DNA of 64,000 bases from Geobacter sp. (lineage in GTDB: Bacteria; Desulfobacterota; Desulfuromonadia; Geobacterales; Pseudopelobacteraceae), in contig WKKS01000007.1 of the NCBI GenBank assembly GCA_009684515.1, positions 62,001-126,000 of the forward strand, written 5' to 3'. The notes beneath the pieces are model-generated. The model was not told the origin of the DNA. It saw only the letters and a list, made by a program, of their open reading frames with translations, and made no database searches. A program made the position numbers and the translations under genes. This document shows, piece by piece, positions 1-8,396 of the stretch (position 1 is its first letter; every line of letters begins with the position of its first letter).

Positions 1-2252
1 TAGAGGGTCGAGGTGTCCATGCGGAAGTTGAGATCCACCACCAGCTCCATCTTGCCGGCGGGAGCCTTCTCGTGCCAGACGATGTCCTTGACCTGCCCCT
101 TGGCCGCCTCCCTGGCGGTAAAGCTGCTGTTGGGAGCGCCGATGACATGTTTGAGGAAGAATTCGTGCCCCTTGGCGCTGGAAGAGATGGCGTTGCCGCG
201 CCAGATGAACCAGACCTTGGGTGAGTTGCCCTCGCCGTCCGGGTCCTCGATGGCGAAGCGGGTTTCGCCGCTCTTGAGCCGCTTGATCAGCCAGGCGCGC
301 ACATCGTCGTCGGTCGTGGCGCCGGCCGCCTTGGCCTGTTCCATCAGCCGGACCGGGCTCTCGTTGAAATGCGGGGAGAAGGGGAGCCAGCCGAGCCGGA
401 CCGCCTTGGCGTTGAAGTCGGCGGTATGCATCGGCATGTTCTCGCCGGTCTCCGGCTTGAAGTAATCGACAAAATTGCGGTCATAGCGCCACTGGTCCGA
501 ATGCATGTACCAGAAGCTGGGAGTGTTCTGGAGCCGCGATGCCTTGGTCCAGTCTTGGGCCATGGCGACCGAGGTCCAGGGGGCCAGCGGCACCACCTTT
601 TCCTGGCCGACATAATGAGCGAGCCCGGCGCCGTTCCTGCCGACGCTGCCGGTCAGGATCAGTGCGGTAATGGCGGCACGGTAGATCAGGTCGTTGTGGT
701 ACCAGTGGTTGATACCCGCTCCGACGATGATCATGTTGCGGCCGCCGCTCTGCTCGCCGTTTAAGGCCCATTCGCGGGCGATATTTATCAGGCTCTCGGC
801 GGCGATGCCGGTATATTTTTCCTGCCATTTAGGAGTGAAAGGCTTGTCGTCCTCGTAATTCTTCGGGTAATCGCCACTCAGGCCTCGAGAAACGCCGAAC
901 TGAGCCATCAGCAGATCGAATACGGTGGCGACGGTCACTTCGCCATCCTTGGTCATGACGCGCCGGACCGGGACATCTCTGATCACCTCCCCGTCAGCCT
1001 CGAAGGTGAAGCGGACCGCGCTGGTGTCCTGGCCGATGAAGGTCAGGGAGCAGTCGATATCTTTGCCGTCCACCAGGTCCACCATATCCAGGTTCCAGTT
1101 ACCCTCCTGCTTGGCATAGCGTGAACCGATGCTGCCGTGGGGAATGCGGACGTTCCCGGCGCTGTCTCCGACGCAGAGCGTCCAGTCGGCATGCTCGATG
1201 TCGGAAGCCCGCTCCAGTTCGGATGCTCGCAGGAATTCTCCCTGCCGCAGAACTCCGTCCTTTACAGTCAGCTTGACCAGGAACGGGAGGTCGGTGTACT
1301 TGCGCACGTACTCATCGAAAAATGGCACCTGGCGGTTGGCGTAGAACTCGGTCAGGATGACATGGTTGACCGCCATCCAGAAGGCGCCGTCGTGCCCCTG
1401 CTCCACCGGCAGCCAGGCATCGGCGAACTTGCTGGCCATGCTGTAGTCGGGGGACATGACCACCACCTTGGTGCCGCGGTAGCGGGCCTCGGTCAGGAAG
1501 TGGGCATCAGGGGTGCGGGTCATGGGGACGTTGGAGCCGCACAGAACTATGTAGGAGGCGTTATACCAGTCGGCCGATTCGTTGACGTCGGTCTGCTCGC
1601 CCCAGACCTGCGGCGATGCCGGAGGGAGATCGCAGTACCAGTCGTAGAAGCTCATGGCGACACCGCCCAGCAGCTGCAGGAAGCGGGTGCCGGCGGCATA
1701 GCTGATCATCGACATGGCCGGGATCGGCGAGAATCCGATCACCCGGTCAGGGCCGTGCTTCTTGGCCGTATAAAGCGTGGAGGCCGCAATCAGCTCGGTC
1801 GCCTCTTCCCAACTTGCGCGCCGGAAGCCCCCCATGCCGCGCTTGCCGGTATAGCTCTCGCGTGCTGCGGGGTTCTCGACGATGCTTTTCCAGGCCTCGA
1901 CCGGATCAGTATGGGTGGCGCGGGCTTGGCGCCACAGGTCAATCAGCACGCCGCGCATATAGGGATGCTTGACTCGCAGCGGGCTGTAGAGGTACCAGGA
2001 GTAGCTGATCCCGCGTGGACAGCCGCGAGGCTCGTGATTGGGGAGATCGCCATTGAACTGCGGATAATCGTTGGCCTGCAGCTCCCAGCCGACAATGCCG
2101 TCCTTGACATGCACCATCCAGCTGCAGCCGCCGGTGCAGTTCACGCCGTGGGTGCTGCGAACCACCTTGTCGTACTGCCACCGGTTCCGGTAAAACTCCT
2201 CCCAACCTCGGTCGCACGGGTTATGATCGTCCTTGATCCGCTCGTTAGACAT
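1..2252 (-). CDS. narG: Respiratory nitrate reductase alpha subunit NarG, C-terminal part outside the window
   Basis: Catalytic subunit of membrane-bound nitrate reductase: reduces nitrate to nitrite at a Mo-bis-MGD centre on the cytoplasmic side, fed by NarH and NarI. About 750 residues are visible of a family norm near 1200; the rest runs off the left edge. Seen near the N-terminus is the FS0 cluster motif VRSTHGVNCTGGCSW (His and Cys ligands), then CDLPPASPQVWGEQTD with the Asp expected to bind Mo, and TRTPDAHF. The N-terminus lacks an export signal, as in cytoplasmic NarG. ATG at 2250-2252 follows AGGAGG and overlaps the stop of the cytochrome gene (TAATG), so the two are translationally coupled. 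narHJI would lie beyond base 1. GC content is visibly higher than in the nuo region. Identity is firm. Confidence 0.96.
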   Translation of the reverse strand, partial: MSNERIKDDHNPCDRGWEEFYRNRWQYDKVVRSTHGVNCTGGCSWMVHVKDGIVGWELQANDYPQFNGDLPNHEPRGCPRGISYSWYLYSPLRVKHPYMRGVLIDLWRQARATHTDPVEAWKSIVENPAARESYTGKRGMGGFRRASWEEATELIAASTLYTAKKHGPDRVIGFSPIPAMSMISYAAGTRFLQLLGGVAMSFYDWYCDLPPASPQVWGEQTDVNESADWYNASYIVLCGSNVPMTRTPDAHFLTEARYRGTKVVVMSPDYSMASKFADAWLPVEQGHDGAFWMAVNHVILTEFYANRQVPFFDEYVRKYTDLPFLVKLTVKDGVLRQGEFLRASELERASDIEHADWTLCVGDSAGNVRIPHGSIGSRYAKQEGNWNLDMVDLVDGKDIDCSLTFIGQDTSAVRFTFEADGEVIRDVPVRRVMTKDGEVTVATVFDLLMAQFGVSRGLSGDYPKNYEDDKPFTPKWQEKYTGIAAESLINIAREWALNGEQSGGRNMIIVGAGINHWYHNDLIYRAAITALILTGSVGRNGAGLAHYVGQEKVVPLAPWTSVAMAQDWTKASRLQNTPSFWYMHSDQWRYDRNFVDYFKPETGENMPMHTADFNAKAVRLGWLPFSPHFNESPVRLMEQAKAAGATTDDDVRAWLIKRLKSGETRFAIEDPDGEGNSPKVWFIWRGNAISSSAKGHEFFLKHVIGAPNSSFTAREAAKGQVKDIVWHEKAPAGKMELVVDLNFRMDTSTL

Positions 2253-3049
2253 TATGCGATCCTCCTTTTGTAAAGAGTCAATCCCAGCATCATCACAACA
2301 AACAGGCCGACACCCGCCAGAGGGAAGGCCGCCGTGGCGACACCTTTCTTTTGTTCGGACGCATCCTTAAACAGGGCCAGCAACGCCGTCACTTCATCAT
2401 CGGTCAAGGGGCGGCCGTCATAGATTTTTTTCATGGTCGGAAATTTGAGTGCTTTGAGGGCGCCTTTCATCCCGGTTTCCCCCATCTTCTGGTAGGATCT
2501 GCTCAGGTCGGCAGTGGCCAGGTTGCCACCCTCGATTCCCGGAAATTTGAAGGGGTGACAGGAGGCGCAGGGAGCTCCGCCGTTGGCCAGCCGCTTCTTC
2601 CCGGTAAAGAGCGCCTTTCCCTGGGCAACCAGTTCCGGCGTGACCACGACGGCCTTCTGCTCTGCTGCTGGGGGAGCGGCTGCAACGGCAGCGCCACCGC
2701 CACCGCCCGCTCCCGCAAGATAGGTGATGATTTTTTGCGCATCCTCGCGACTGACACCCAGATTCGGCATCTCGTAGCCGTATTTCTTGACCAGCTCTAC
2801 CTGGAACGGATCCTTTGCCGCAGTCAGTTTATCTGGTTCGACAATGACACGCACCATCCAGTCACCCGGTCGTTTTTCGCCTACTCCTTTCAGATCCGGG
2901 CCGCCACCATCGCCACCGCCGATTGTGTGACAGCCGGCGCACTGCTTATCGAACAGCTCCTTACCCTGATCTGCCCGGACCGGAATAGCGCTTGCCAGCA
3001 GTATCATCAGCAACATGAAAAAACTCAATAATCCGCCTGAATTAGTCAT
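2252..3049 (-). CDS. Membrane-anchored dihaem cytochrome c of the nar operon (NarC-like)
   Basis: 265 residues. Signal peptide about 1-26; first haem site C37-x2-C40-H41 with a likely distal Met in YEMPNLG (about 94); an Ala/Gly/Pro-rich linker about 113-129; second haem site C161-x2-C164-H165; one C-terminal membrane span about 236-260 ending in KRRIA. So it is an exported dihaem protein anchored in the inner membrane. It is the first gene of the nar transcript and coupled to narG, which recalls the dihaem NarC that heads narCGHJI in Thermus; a role as electron carrier at the quinol/nitrate reductase is inference. The ATG at 3047-3049 is preferred because GAAGGGGGGAAACCT precedes it; an in-frame ATG nine codons upstream (3074-3076) has no good ribosome site. 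Confidence 0.85.
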   Translation of the reverse strand: MTNSGGLLSFFMLLMILLASAIPVRADQGKELFDKQCAGCHTIGGGDGGGPDLKGVGEKRPGDWMVRVIVEPDKLTAAKDPFQVELVKKYGYEMPNLGVSREDAQKIITYLAGAGGGGGAAVAAAPPAAEQKAVVVTPELVAQGKALFTGKKRLANGGAPCASCHPFKFPGIEGGNLATADLSRSYQKMGETGMKGALKALKFPTMKKIYDGRPLTDDEVTALLALFKDASEQKKGVATAAFPLAGVGLFVVMMLGLTLYKRRIA

Positions 3050-3147
3050 AGGTTTCCCCCCTTCACTGTTTGTCATTGGTACGCTGTTTGTTAATTATTC
3101 CCCGATAAATTTAAGGATAACAGGCCAAATGCTTTTTTCAAGACGTA

Positions 3148-3161
3148 TTAATTTTAATCAA
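3148..3161 (-). promoter_or_regulatory. FNR/CRP-type dyad near the nar start
   Basis: Minus strand TTGATTAAAATTAA matches the FNR consensus TTGAT-N4-ATCAA at nine of ten positions. About 30 bases downstream on the same strand is TTGAAA (3136-3141) followed after 16 bases by TATCCT (3114-3119), a possible promoter. The dyad centre would sit near -47 of that start, close to but not exactly the usual -41.5. Control of nar by an oxygen- or nitrate-sensing FNR-family protein is inference. Confidence 0.45.
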
Positions 3162-3375
3162 TGTGTTTAACTGAATGATACATACGCGCCAAACTCTTTA
3201 CACCGATAAACTGGGTATTTAACGTATACCAATGGGACAAGATCAGTAAGCTTAGCAATACATTTAGTCTGTAATGCCGCATCCAATCTAACTCGCCATA
3301 GCATTTATTCGCATAGCACATAATGAAACCGCATTATTTATGTTCAAATAATCCGCTAAACGTCAGTTAAAATAT

Positions 3376-3389
3376 TTGACTCAAGTCAA
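3376..3389. promoter_or_regulatory. Perfect FNR/DNR-type palindrome TTGACTCAAGTCAA
   Basis: TTGAC-TCAA-GTCAA is a perfect inverted repeat with the spacing used by FNR/DNR-family regulators. Read on the minus strand, a start at about 3341 would put its centre at -41.5 with GATTAT as -10 (3348-3353), giving a long nar leader of about 290 bases. It could also act on the plus strand. The palindrome is seen; the regulator is inferred. Confidence 0.5.
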
Positions 3390-3567
3390 AACATAGTTAT
3401 TTATTTATTTTTTATGAATTTTTTTTACTTTTTTGAATCAATCAGACCGGTAAATCTCAATAACTACTGGTTATTAGGAGGTCGGCCGTTTTAATAGCTA
3501 TTGTTCGGTTTACAAACCGAATTCCATAGAATTGGATGTGCCTGCGTGATTTCATTTAACTTTAATA

Positions 3568-3595
3568 TTGACGTTTCACAAAACCATGATATAAG
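3568..3595 (+). promoter_or_regulatory. Candidate sigma70 promoter for bcp-yceI
   Basis: TTGACG (3568-3573), a 16-base spacer and TATAAG (3590-3595) lie 43 bases before the bcp ATG. Confidence 0.5.
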
Positions 3596-3637
3596 TGGAC
3601 TTAAATTGTCTTATTTGAATTGAGGGGGGCGTATATC

Positions 3638-4108
3638 ATGTCACTTGAAGGCAGACAGGCTCCAGGGTTCACATTGGAAGGCAGCGATGGGAAACAGCAC
3701 TCTCTGCAGCAGTATGTCGGTAAGACGGTTGTCGTGTTTTTTTATCCTAAAGATAACACGTCCGGTTGCACGAAAGAAGCTTGCGGCTTTAGAGACAACT
3801 ACAACAAGTTGATAGACAATGGGATTGTTCTTCTTGGTGTCAGCAAGGACAGCATCGCTTCCCACAATAAATTTATAGCAAATTTCAATTTGCCATTTGT
3901 CTTACTGAGTGACCCGGAGACGACCATGATGCAGGCCTATGGAGCTTTCGGAGAAAAAGTAATGTATGGTAAGAAGAGTACCGGAACTATCCGCTCAACT
4001 GTAATTATAGGGCCGGATGGAATTGTTTTAAAACATTGGAACAAGGTGACAAAAGCGGAGCAACACCCGAATCAGGTCCTCGATTTTCTGATGACGAAGT
4101 CCGGATAG
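3638..4108 (+). CDS. bcp: Thiol peroxidase of the Bcp/PrxQ family
   Basis: 156-residue peroxiredoxin that reduces hydrogen and organic peroxides with thioredoxin in the cytoplasm. The active-site block FFYPKDNTSGCTKEACGFRD holds the peroxidatic Cys and, five residues on, the second Cys of the atypical two-Cys Bcp type. Length is standard. ATG at 3638 follows TTGAGGGGGGCG; a TTG six codons upstream is unlikely because it falls in the ribosome site. yceI starts 15 bases after the stop, so the two are probably one transcript, with a ferritin-like gene next. A hydroperoxide defence unit for an anaerobe is the natural reading. Confidence 0.93.
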   Translation: MSLEGRQAPGFTLEGSDGKQHSLQQYVGKTVVVFFYPKDNTSGCTKEACGFRDNYNKLIDNGIVLLGVSKDSIASHNKFIANFNLPFVLLSDPETTMMQAYGAFGEKVMYGKKSTGTIRSTVIIGPDGIVLKHWNKVTKAEQHPNQVLDFLMTKSG

Positions 4109-4123
4109 ATTTTAGAGGATATC

Positions 4124-4711
4124 ATGAAACATTTTTTCGCAATGATCGCAGTTTTTGTATTGCTGTCCCCCTTAAACGCGGCAGCTGCAACCTACAGGCT
4201 GGATCCAGTTCACTCCTCAATTGAATTTAAAGTTAAACACTTGATGATAACCAATGTAAAAGGCATTTTTGAAAATTTTGATGGCACCGTTTTTATAGAT
4301 GAAAAAGACATAACAAAGTCAAAGATTGAGGTCAGCATCGAGACGAATTCTATTAACACAAATATCGCCAAGCGAGATGATCACTTGCGCAGTCAGGAAT
4401 TTTTCGATGCAGCCAAATTTCCTACCATGACTTTTGTTTCAACGCAGATAAAAAGATCCGGTAACAACAAATTAAAGGTAATCGGTGACCTTACAATCAA
4501 GGGAGTTACAAGAGCTGTAGTTCTGAATGTGGAAGGACCAACCGATGACATTAAAACCCAACAAGGTGAGATTAAAAGGGGTGCATCAGCTTTGGCTAAA
4601 ATCAACCGTCAGGACTTTGGCATCAGTTGGAGTAAAAAACTGGACGGAGGCGGCTTGGTTGTTGCGGATGATGTTTTCATAAGCATTGATACTGAGCTTG
4701 TTAAACAATAG
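4124..4711 (+). CDS. YceI-family periplasmic lipocalin-like protein
   Basis: 195 residues. A signal peptide about 1-21 (MKHFFAMIAVFVLL...AAA) is followed by the YceI opening TYRLDPVHSSIEFKVKHLM, then DDHLRSQEFFDAAKFPTMTF and the late NRQDFGISW block. YceI proteins are exported beta-barrels that bind isoprenoid-type lipids such as ubiquinone-like molecules; the exact ligand here is unknown. It lies 15 bases after bcp and before the rubrerythrin-like gene, suggesting a role in envelope redox stress (inference). Confidence 0.92.
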   Translation: MKHFFAMIAVFVLLSPLNAAAATYRLDPVHSSIEFKVKHLMITNVKGIFENFDGTVFIDEKDITKSKIEVSIETNSINTNIAKRDDHLRSQEFFDAAKFPTMTFVSTQIKRSGNNKLKVIGDLTIKGVTRAVVLNVEGPTDDIKTQQGEIKRGASALAKINRQDFGISWSKKLDGGGLVVADDVFISIDTELVKQ

Positions 4712-4796
4712 TTTTTTTTGCGGTATCCATAATAGGCGACCATCTTCAGCAGAAAAAAGAGAATTGTCTGATCTCTAATACAGGAGGTAACAAGTA

Positions 4797-5249
4797 ATGA
4801 AGTTTGTCACTCTTAACGAGGTTATCAAATTCGCCGTTGACCGCGAAGACACCGCTTACAAACTTTATAAGCGCGCCGCGGAACTTTCCACCAGCATCGC
4901 ATCGAAAAAGATGTTCGAAGAATTGGCAGCGGAGGAAGCCACGCATAAGGACGTATTTAGTAAGATTGACGAGGAGAAAGCTGAAACACACAAACTCTGC
5001 AAGCTTCCTGAAGCCTCCATCGCCAAGTACCTGGCGGATGTACCTTTCCGTGCGGACTTGACCTACAGTGAGATACTGGCTTTTGCTCTCAAAACCGAAG
5101 AAAACGCCTACCAACTATATAAGGTAGCTGCGGGCATGACAGACGACCCCAAACTTCAGAAAGTACTGATGACCTTTGCCGATGTTGAATTAGGGCATCG
5201 CCGCAGGATTGAGGCAATTTATGAAGAGCGGGTGTTAACCGAAGGATAG
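4797..5249 (+). CDS. Ferritin-like diiron protein, rubrerythrin relative without rubredoxin domain
   Basis: 150 residues forming a four-helix ferritin-like bundle. The two halves repeat each other: a Glu in REDTAYKLY (E17) and E47-x2-H50 in the first, a Glu in TEENAYQLY (E101) and E131-x2-H134 in the second, which together give the diiron site. The C-terminal rubredoxin Cys4 domain of classical rubrerythrin is absent, so an outside electron donor would be needed for peroxide reduction. Good ribosome site AGGAGGTAACAAGTA before the ATG. It follows bcp and yceI at 85 bases and ends before a strong hairpin. Confidence 0.85.
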   Translation: MKFVTLNEVIKFAVDREDTAYKLYKRAAELSTSIASKKMFEELAAEEATHKDVFSKIDEEKAETHKLCKLPEASIAKYLADVPFRADLTYSEILAFALKTEENAYQLYKVAAGMTDDPKLQKVLMTFADVELGHRRRIEAIYEERVLTEG

Positions 5250-5270
5250 CATTACGCCGTGAAGTATTTT

Positions 5271-5314
5271 ACAAACTGGAAAGGCGGCCATAAGTGGTCG
5301 CCTTTCCAGTTTGT
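5271..5314. terminator. Bidirectional hairpin between convergent genes
   Basis: A 20-pair stem (ACAAACTGGAAAGGCG... pairing with ...CGCCTTTCCAGTTTGT, one G-T wobble) with loop TAAG. It separates the rubrerythrin-like gene (+) from hpt (-). The T-run on the plus side is weak (TTGTGTAGTCTGTTTT). Confidence 0.75.
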
Positions 5315-5370
5315 GTAGTCTGTTTTGTAGAATCTGTAGCTTGCCCACGCAACACAAGACCAGATTTAGA

Positions 5371-5922
5371 TCACTTACCTTTAACCGCGTATAACCCAGC
5401 GGCATTACGCCAGTAACCTTTGTAGTCTAGGCCATAACCGAATAGAAATCGGTCACCGACTTCTATTCCGCAAAAATCAGCACGCATGCCAGGCTTAACT
5501 TTTCTTAGATGCAGCTTTTCAACCAGTGCCGCCATAGACACTGATTTTGCGCCCTGCTGACGACAGTAATCAGCAATAGCAGCCAGCGTAATGCCTTCGT
5601 CCAATATATCATCAAGAAGAAGCACTGTTCTGCCAATCATATTTTCAGTCGGTTTAACTTTCCAATCCAAGCTTGATCCATTGGTCTCATGCCCATAGCG
5701 AGTTGCATGAATGTACTCCACTTGCAATGGAAAATTGAGTTGTGTCAGCAGTTGCCCCGCAAATATTAGCCCGCCGTTCATTACGCAAATAACCAAAGGG
5801 TTAGAATTCTTCAGTTCAGTTGTAATCTCATGTGCTATCCGTTTGATAGCTGATGTAATTTCAAATTCTGAAACAAGCAACTCTGCTTCAGACATCACTT
5901 TATTCGCTTCCACGAGTGTCAT
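5371..5922 (-). CDS. hpt: Hypoxanthine(-guanine) phosphoribosyltransferase
   Basis: 183 residues. Transfers ribose phosphate from PRPP to hypoxanthine or guanine in purine salvage. The PRPP-binding signature VLLLDDILDEGITL is seen about residues 100-113, and VMNGGLIFAGQLL is the flexible substrate-binding part. Base preference cannot be read from sequence. ATG at 5922 lies directly after the prmC stop, with AAAGGAATGAT as ribosome site overlapping that stop, so it is cotranscribed and coupled to prmC. Confidence 0.88.
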   Translation of the reverse strand: MTLVEANKVMSEAELLVSEFEITSAIKRIAHEITTELKNSNPLVICVMNGGLIFAGQLLTQLNFPLQVEYIHATRYGHETNGSSLDWKVKPTENMIGRTVLLLDDILDEGITLAAIADYCRQQGAKSVSMAALVEKLHLRKVKPGMRADFCGIEVGDRFLFGYGLDYKGYWRNAAGLYAVKGK

Positions 5923-5923
5923 A

Positions 5924-6781
5924 TCATTCCTTTCTTTTTGCAGCCACTATACGCTCTACACCGCCCGGGTCGTTGGCCGTCAGAAATTGATTATAGCCAT
6001 TTGTATCTTTGAATAATTGCATTACGTCATTGGCCTGTCCGCTACCAACCTCAAGTAGCAGCCATCCGCCTGTATTCAAGTGTGCCAGAGCATCAGGTAT
6101 GATTTTTCTATAGAAAACCAAACCATCAGAACCGCCATCCAATGCGCCTAAAGGGTCGTAGTCACGCACTTCAGGTTCGAGAGATGAAATCTCCAGTGTA
6201 GGTATATAGGGTGGATTAGAAACAATCAAATCAAAGCTACGTCCTGCAACAGGTTCAAAAAGTGATCCGCACAATACTTCTACGTTCAGACAATACTTTG
6301 CAAAGTTACGATTGGCAACAACCAAAGCAGATGTGGAAATATCGGTCGCAGTTATGGATGCTGCAGGTAATCTAGAAGCGAGAGAAACAGCGACACATCC
6401 ACTGCCAGTGCCAATATCCAGAACAGACGCTGCATCAGGCTTCAAAATCACGGCCTGATCAACCAGAACCTCCGTGTCATGCCTGGGAATTAATACGTCA
6501 GACGTCACCTCGAAATCAAAACCACAGAATTCCTGACTACCTAATATATGTTGCAATGGCTCACGCTTGGCACGTCTGGATACCATTGAACGAAAAACAC
6601 CCAACTCACTGTCTGACAACGGCCTATCATAATTCATGTACAATCCAACACGATCAAGACCGGTTGCAGAACAGAGCATCCATTCCGACTCCAATCGAGA
6701 GTTTTCAACCCCTTTGCCGGACAGATACTCCCTTGTCCATGCTAATACCTTAAGTGTTGTCCAACTCTCCTGCTGCGTCAT
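5924..6781 (-). CDS. prmC: Release-factor glutamine N5-methyltransferase PrmC
   Basis: 285 residues. Methylates the Gln of the GGQ motif in RF1/RF2 with S-adenosylmethionine. Seen: an N-terminal helical domain ending in QHILGSQEF, the hinge IPRHDTEVLVD, SAM motif I VLDIGTGSGCVAVSLA, and the diagnostic NPPYIP catalytic motif. ATG at 6779-6781 follows TTGGAG; a TTG four codons earlier would sit inside that ribosome site. In most bacteria prmC follows prfA; here it is placed between the nuo operon and hpt. Confidence 0.94.
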   Translation of the reverse strand: MTQQESWTTLKVLAWTREYLSGKGVENSRLESEWMLCSATGLDRVGLYMNYDRPLSDSELGVFRSMVSRRAKREPLQHILGSQEFCGFDFEVTSDVLIPRHDTEVLVDQAVILKPDAASVLDIGTGSGCVAVSLASRLPAASITATDISTSALVVANRNFAKYCLNVEVLCGSLFEPVAGRSFDLIVSNPPYIPTLEISSLEPEVRDYDPLGALDGGSDGLVFYRKIIPDALAHLNTGGWLLLEVGSGQANDVMQLFKDTNGYNQFLTANDPGGVERIVAAKRKE

Positions 6782-6848
6782 GCTAAACTCCAATTCTTTG
6801 GGACATACTAGCTGATATAGCAGATATACACTATTCTATTTCAGACAA

Positions 6849-6882
6849 TAAAAGGGCAGCCCCTCTTGAGGCTACCCTTTTA
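6849..6882 (-). terminator. Intrinsic terminator of the nuo operon
   Basis: Minus strand AAAAGGGTAGCC-tcaagagg-GGCTGCCCTTTTATT: a G+C-rich stem with one mismatch, followed by a T-rich tail, 20 bases after the nuoN stop. Confidence 0.8.
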
Positions 6883-6902
6883 GATTTCATATGTGCTGCC
6901 GA

Positions 6903-8360
6903 TTATATCAGCTTTACAGCCTGTTGAGCAAACTCAAGTATGAAGGATGGTACAATTCCAGGGATCATAGATCCTGCAACAGAGATAATCAGAGCCAAAG
7001 CAACCGGAGCAGTAACTTGTGTCCACTCAAACTCTTCGGTCGGTTCCTTCATGTACATATAAACCATTACGCGAAGATAGTAGTATACAGATGCAGCGCT
7101 GTTAAGGACACCGATGACCGCCAGCCATATGTAACCTTTCTGAACAGCACCTGAGAACAGATAAAACTTACCGATGAAGCCAGCTGTTGGAGGCATGCCT
7201 GCCAAAGAAAACAAGAAGATTGTCATGGCAACGGCTAACAACGGCCGCTTGAACCCGAGGCCAGCAAAATCCATTACATTGCCATTAGTTTCACCTTTTT
7301 TCGAAACCAGGATAATGATAGCAAATGCACCGATGTTCATAAATGCGTAGGAAAGCATGTAGAACAGGATGCCAGCAGTACCGGTACCGTTGCCTGCAAC
7401 CAAGCCGACCAGTGCGTAACCTGCATGTGCAATTGAAGAGTAAGCAAGCATTCGCTTGATATTATCCTGTCTCAATGCAGTTATATTACCAACTGTCATA
7501 GTTAATACAGCTAGTACCCACAACAACTGACTCCACTCAATCTGAAGTGTTGGCAGAGCGACCAGAAGAATACGAAGAAGTGCTGCAAAACCGGCGGCTT
7601 TAGGGCCAGCAGACATAAAAGCTGTCATAGGTGTCGGAGCACCTTCATATACATCAGGAGTCCACATGTGAAACGGAGCTGCAGCAATCTTGAAAGCGAA
7701 ACCGGTCATCATCAGTAGCATACCAGCCAACAACATAATGTTAGCTGAAGGGAGAGTCATCTGACCAACTACTGATGCTATTTTATAAACACGAGTTGTG
7801 CCCGTTGCTCCGTAGGTTAATGCCATTCCGTAAAGAAGGAAGCCTGTGGAGAATGCGCCCAGAAGAAAATATTTCAAGCCAGCTTCGTTAGATTTCTTAT
7901 TATTACGATTAAAACCGGCTAGAACATATAGAGATACCGACATAACCTCTAGGCCTAGAAAAATAGTCATCAAGTCTGTACCTGATGCCATCAACATCAT
8001 ACCCACCACAGTAAAAAGGATCAGTGGGTAAAGCTCTCCATGGTTACATTCCTCGCGCTCCATATACTGATCCGATATAAGTACGGTCAGACCAGCAGCC
8101 AAAAGGAAGATCATTTTGAAAAAGGTAGCAAAGTTGTCGAGGATTACGGCACCACTGAAACTCTCAATGTGTCCGCCCCATCCTGCCCCAACCAACACCG
8201 CCGTAGCAGCGATACCGATAAAGCTAATATAGGCCAGATAAGATTTTTTTCCGCTGGGTGAAAACACATTGAGCAGCAGCAGAACCATGGCCAGTACGGA
8301 GAGAAATATCTCCGGCAGGATCGGCGTCATATTGACGACTGGAATTGAAATCATGTCCAT
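6903..8360 (-). CDS. nuoN: NADH-quinone oxidoreductase subunit N
   Basis: 485 residues, almost all hydrophobic, consistent with the 14 membrane spans of this antiporter-like proton channel of complex I. Conserved stretches include KYFLLGAFSTGFLLYG with the key Lys, the broken-helix region FKIAAAPFHMWTPDVYEGAPTP and LRQDNIKRMLAYSSIAHAGY. Last gene of the operon. ATG at 8360 is nine bases after GGAGG; a second ATG two codons in is less well placed. Confidence 0.96.
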   Translation of the reverse strand: MDMISIPVVNMTPILPEIFLSVLAMVLLLLNVFSPSGKKSYLAYISFIGIAATAVLVGAGWGGHIESFSGAVILDNFATFFKMIFLLAAGLTVLISDQYMEREECNHGELYPLILFTVVGMMLMASGTDLMTIFLGLEVMSVSLYVLAGFNRNNKKSNEAGLKYFLLGAFSTGFLLYGMALTYGATGTTRVYKIASVVGQMTLPSANIMLLAGMLLMMTGFAFKIAAAPFHMWTPDVYEGAPTPMTAFMSAGPKAAGFAALLRILLVALPTLQIEWSQLLWVLAVLTMTVGNITALRQDNIKRMLAYSSIAHAGYALVGLVAGNGTGTAGILFYMLSYAFMNIGAFAIIILVSKKGETNGNVMDFAGLGFKRPLLAVAMTIFLFSLAGMPPTAGFIGKFYLFSGAVQKGYIWLAVIGVLNSAASVYYYLRVMVYMYMKEPTEEFEWTQVTAPVALALIISVAGSMIPGIVPSFILEFAQQAVKLI

Positions 8361-8396
8361 CTAAAATATCCTCCGGTCGGATTGACTCGTTATTAG

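Larger units (their letters stand above)
3050..3637. other. AT-rich intergenic control region between divergent nar and bcp
   Basis: About 590 bases with no credible gene. Composition is strongly AT-rich (the line 3361-3420 has about 20 percent G+C). It contains two FNR-type dyads, a candidate nar promoter on the minus strand and a candidate bcp promoter on the plus strand, listed separately. The rest shows nothing I can name. Confidence 0.8.

Noticed and set aside
1137..2273. Long open frame (378 codons) opposite narG on the plus strand
   Set aside because: Its translation has no family pattern, while the opposite strand encodes clear NarG motifs; GC-rich coding DNA gives such shadows.
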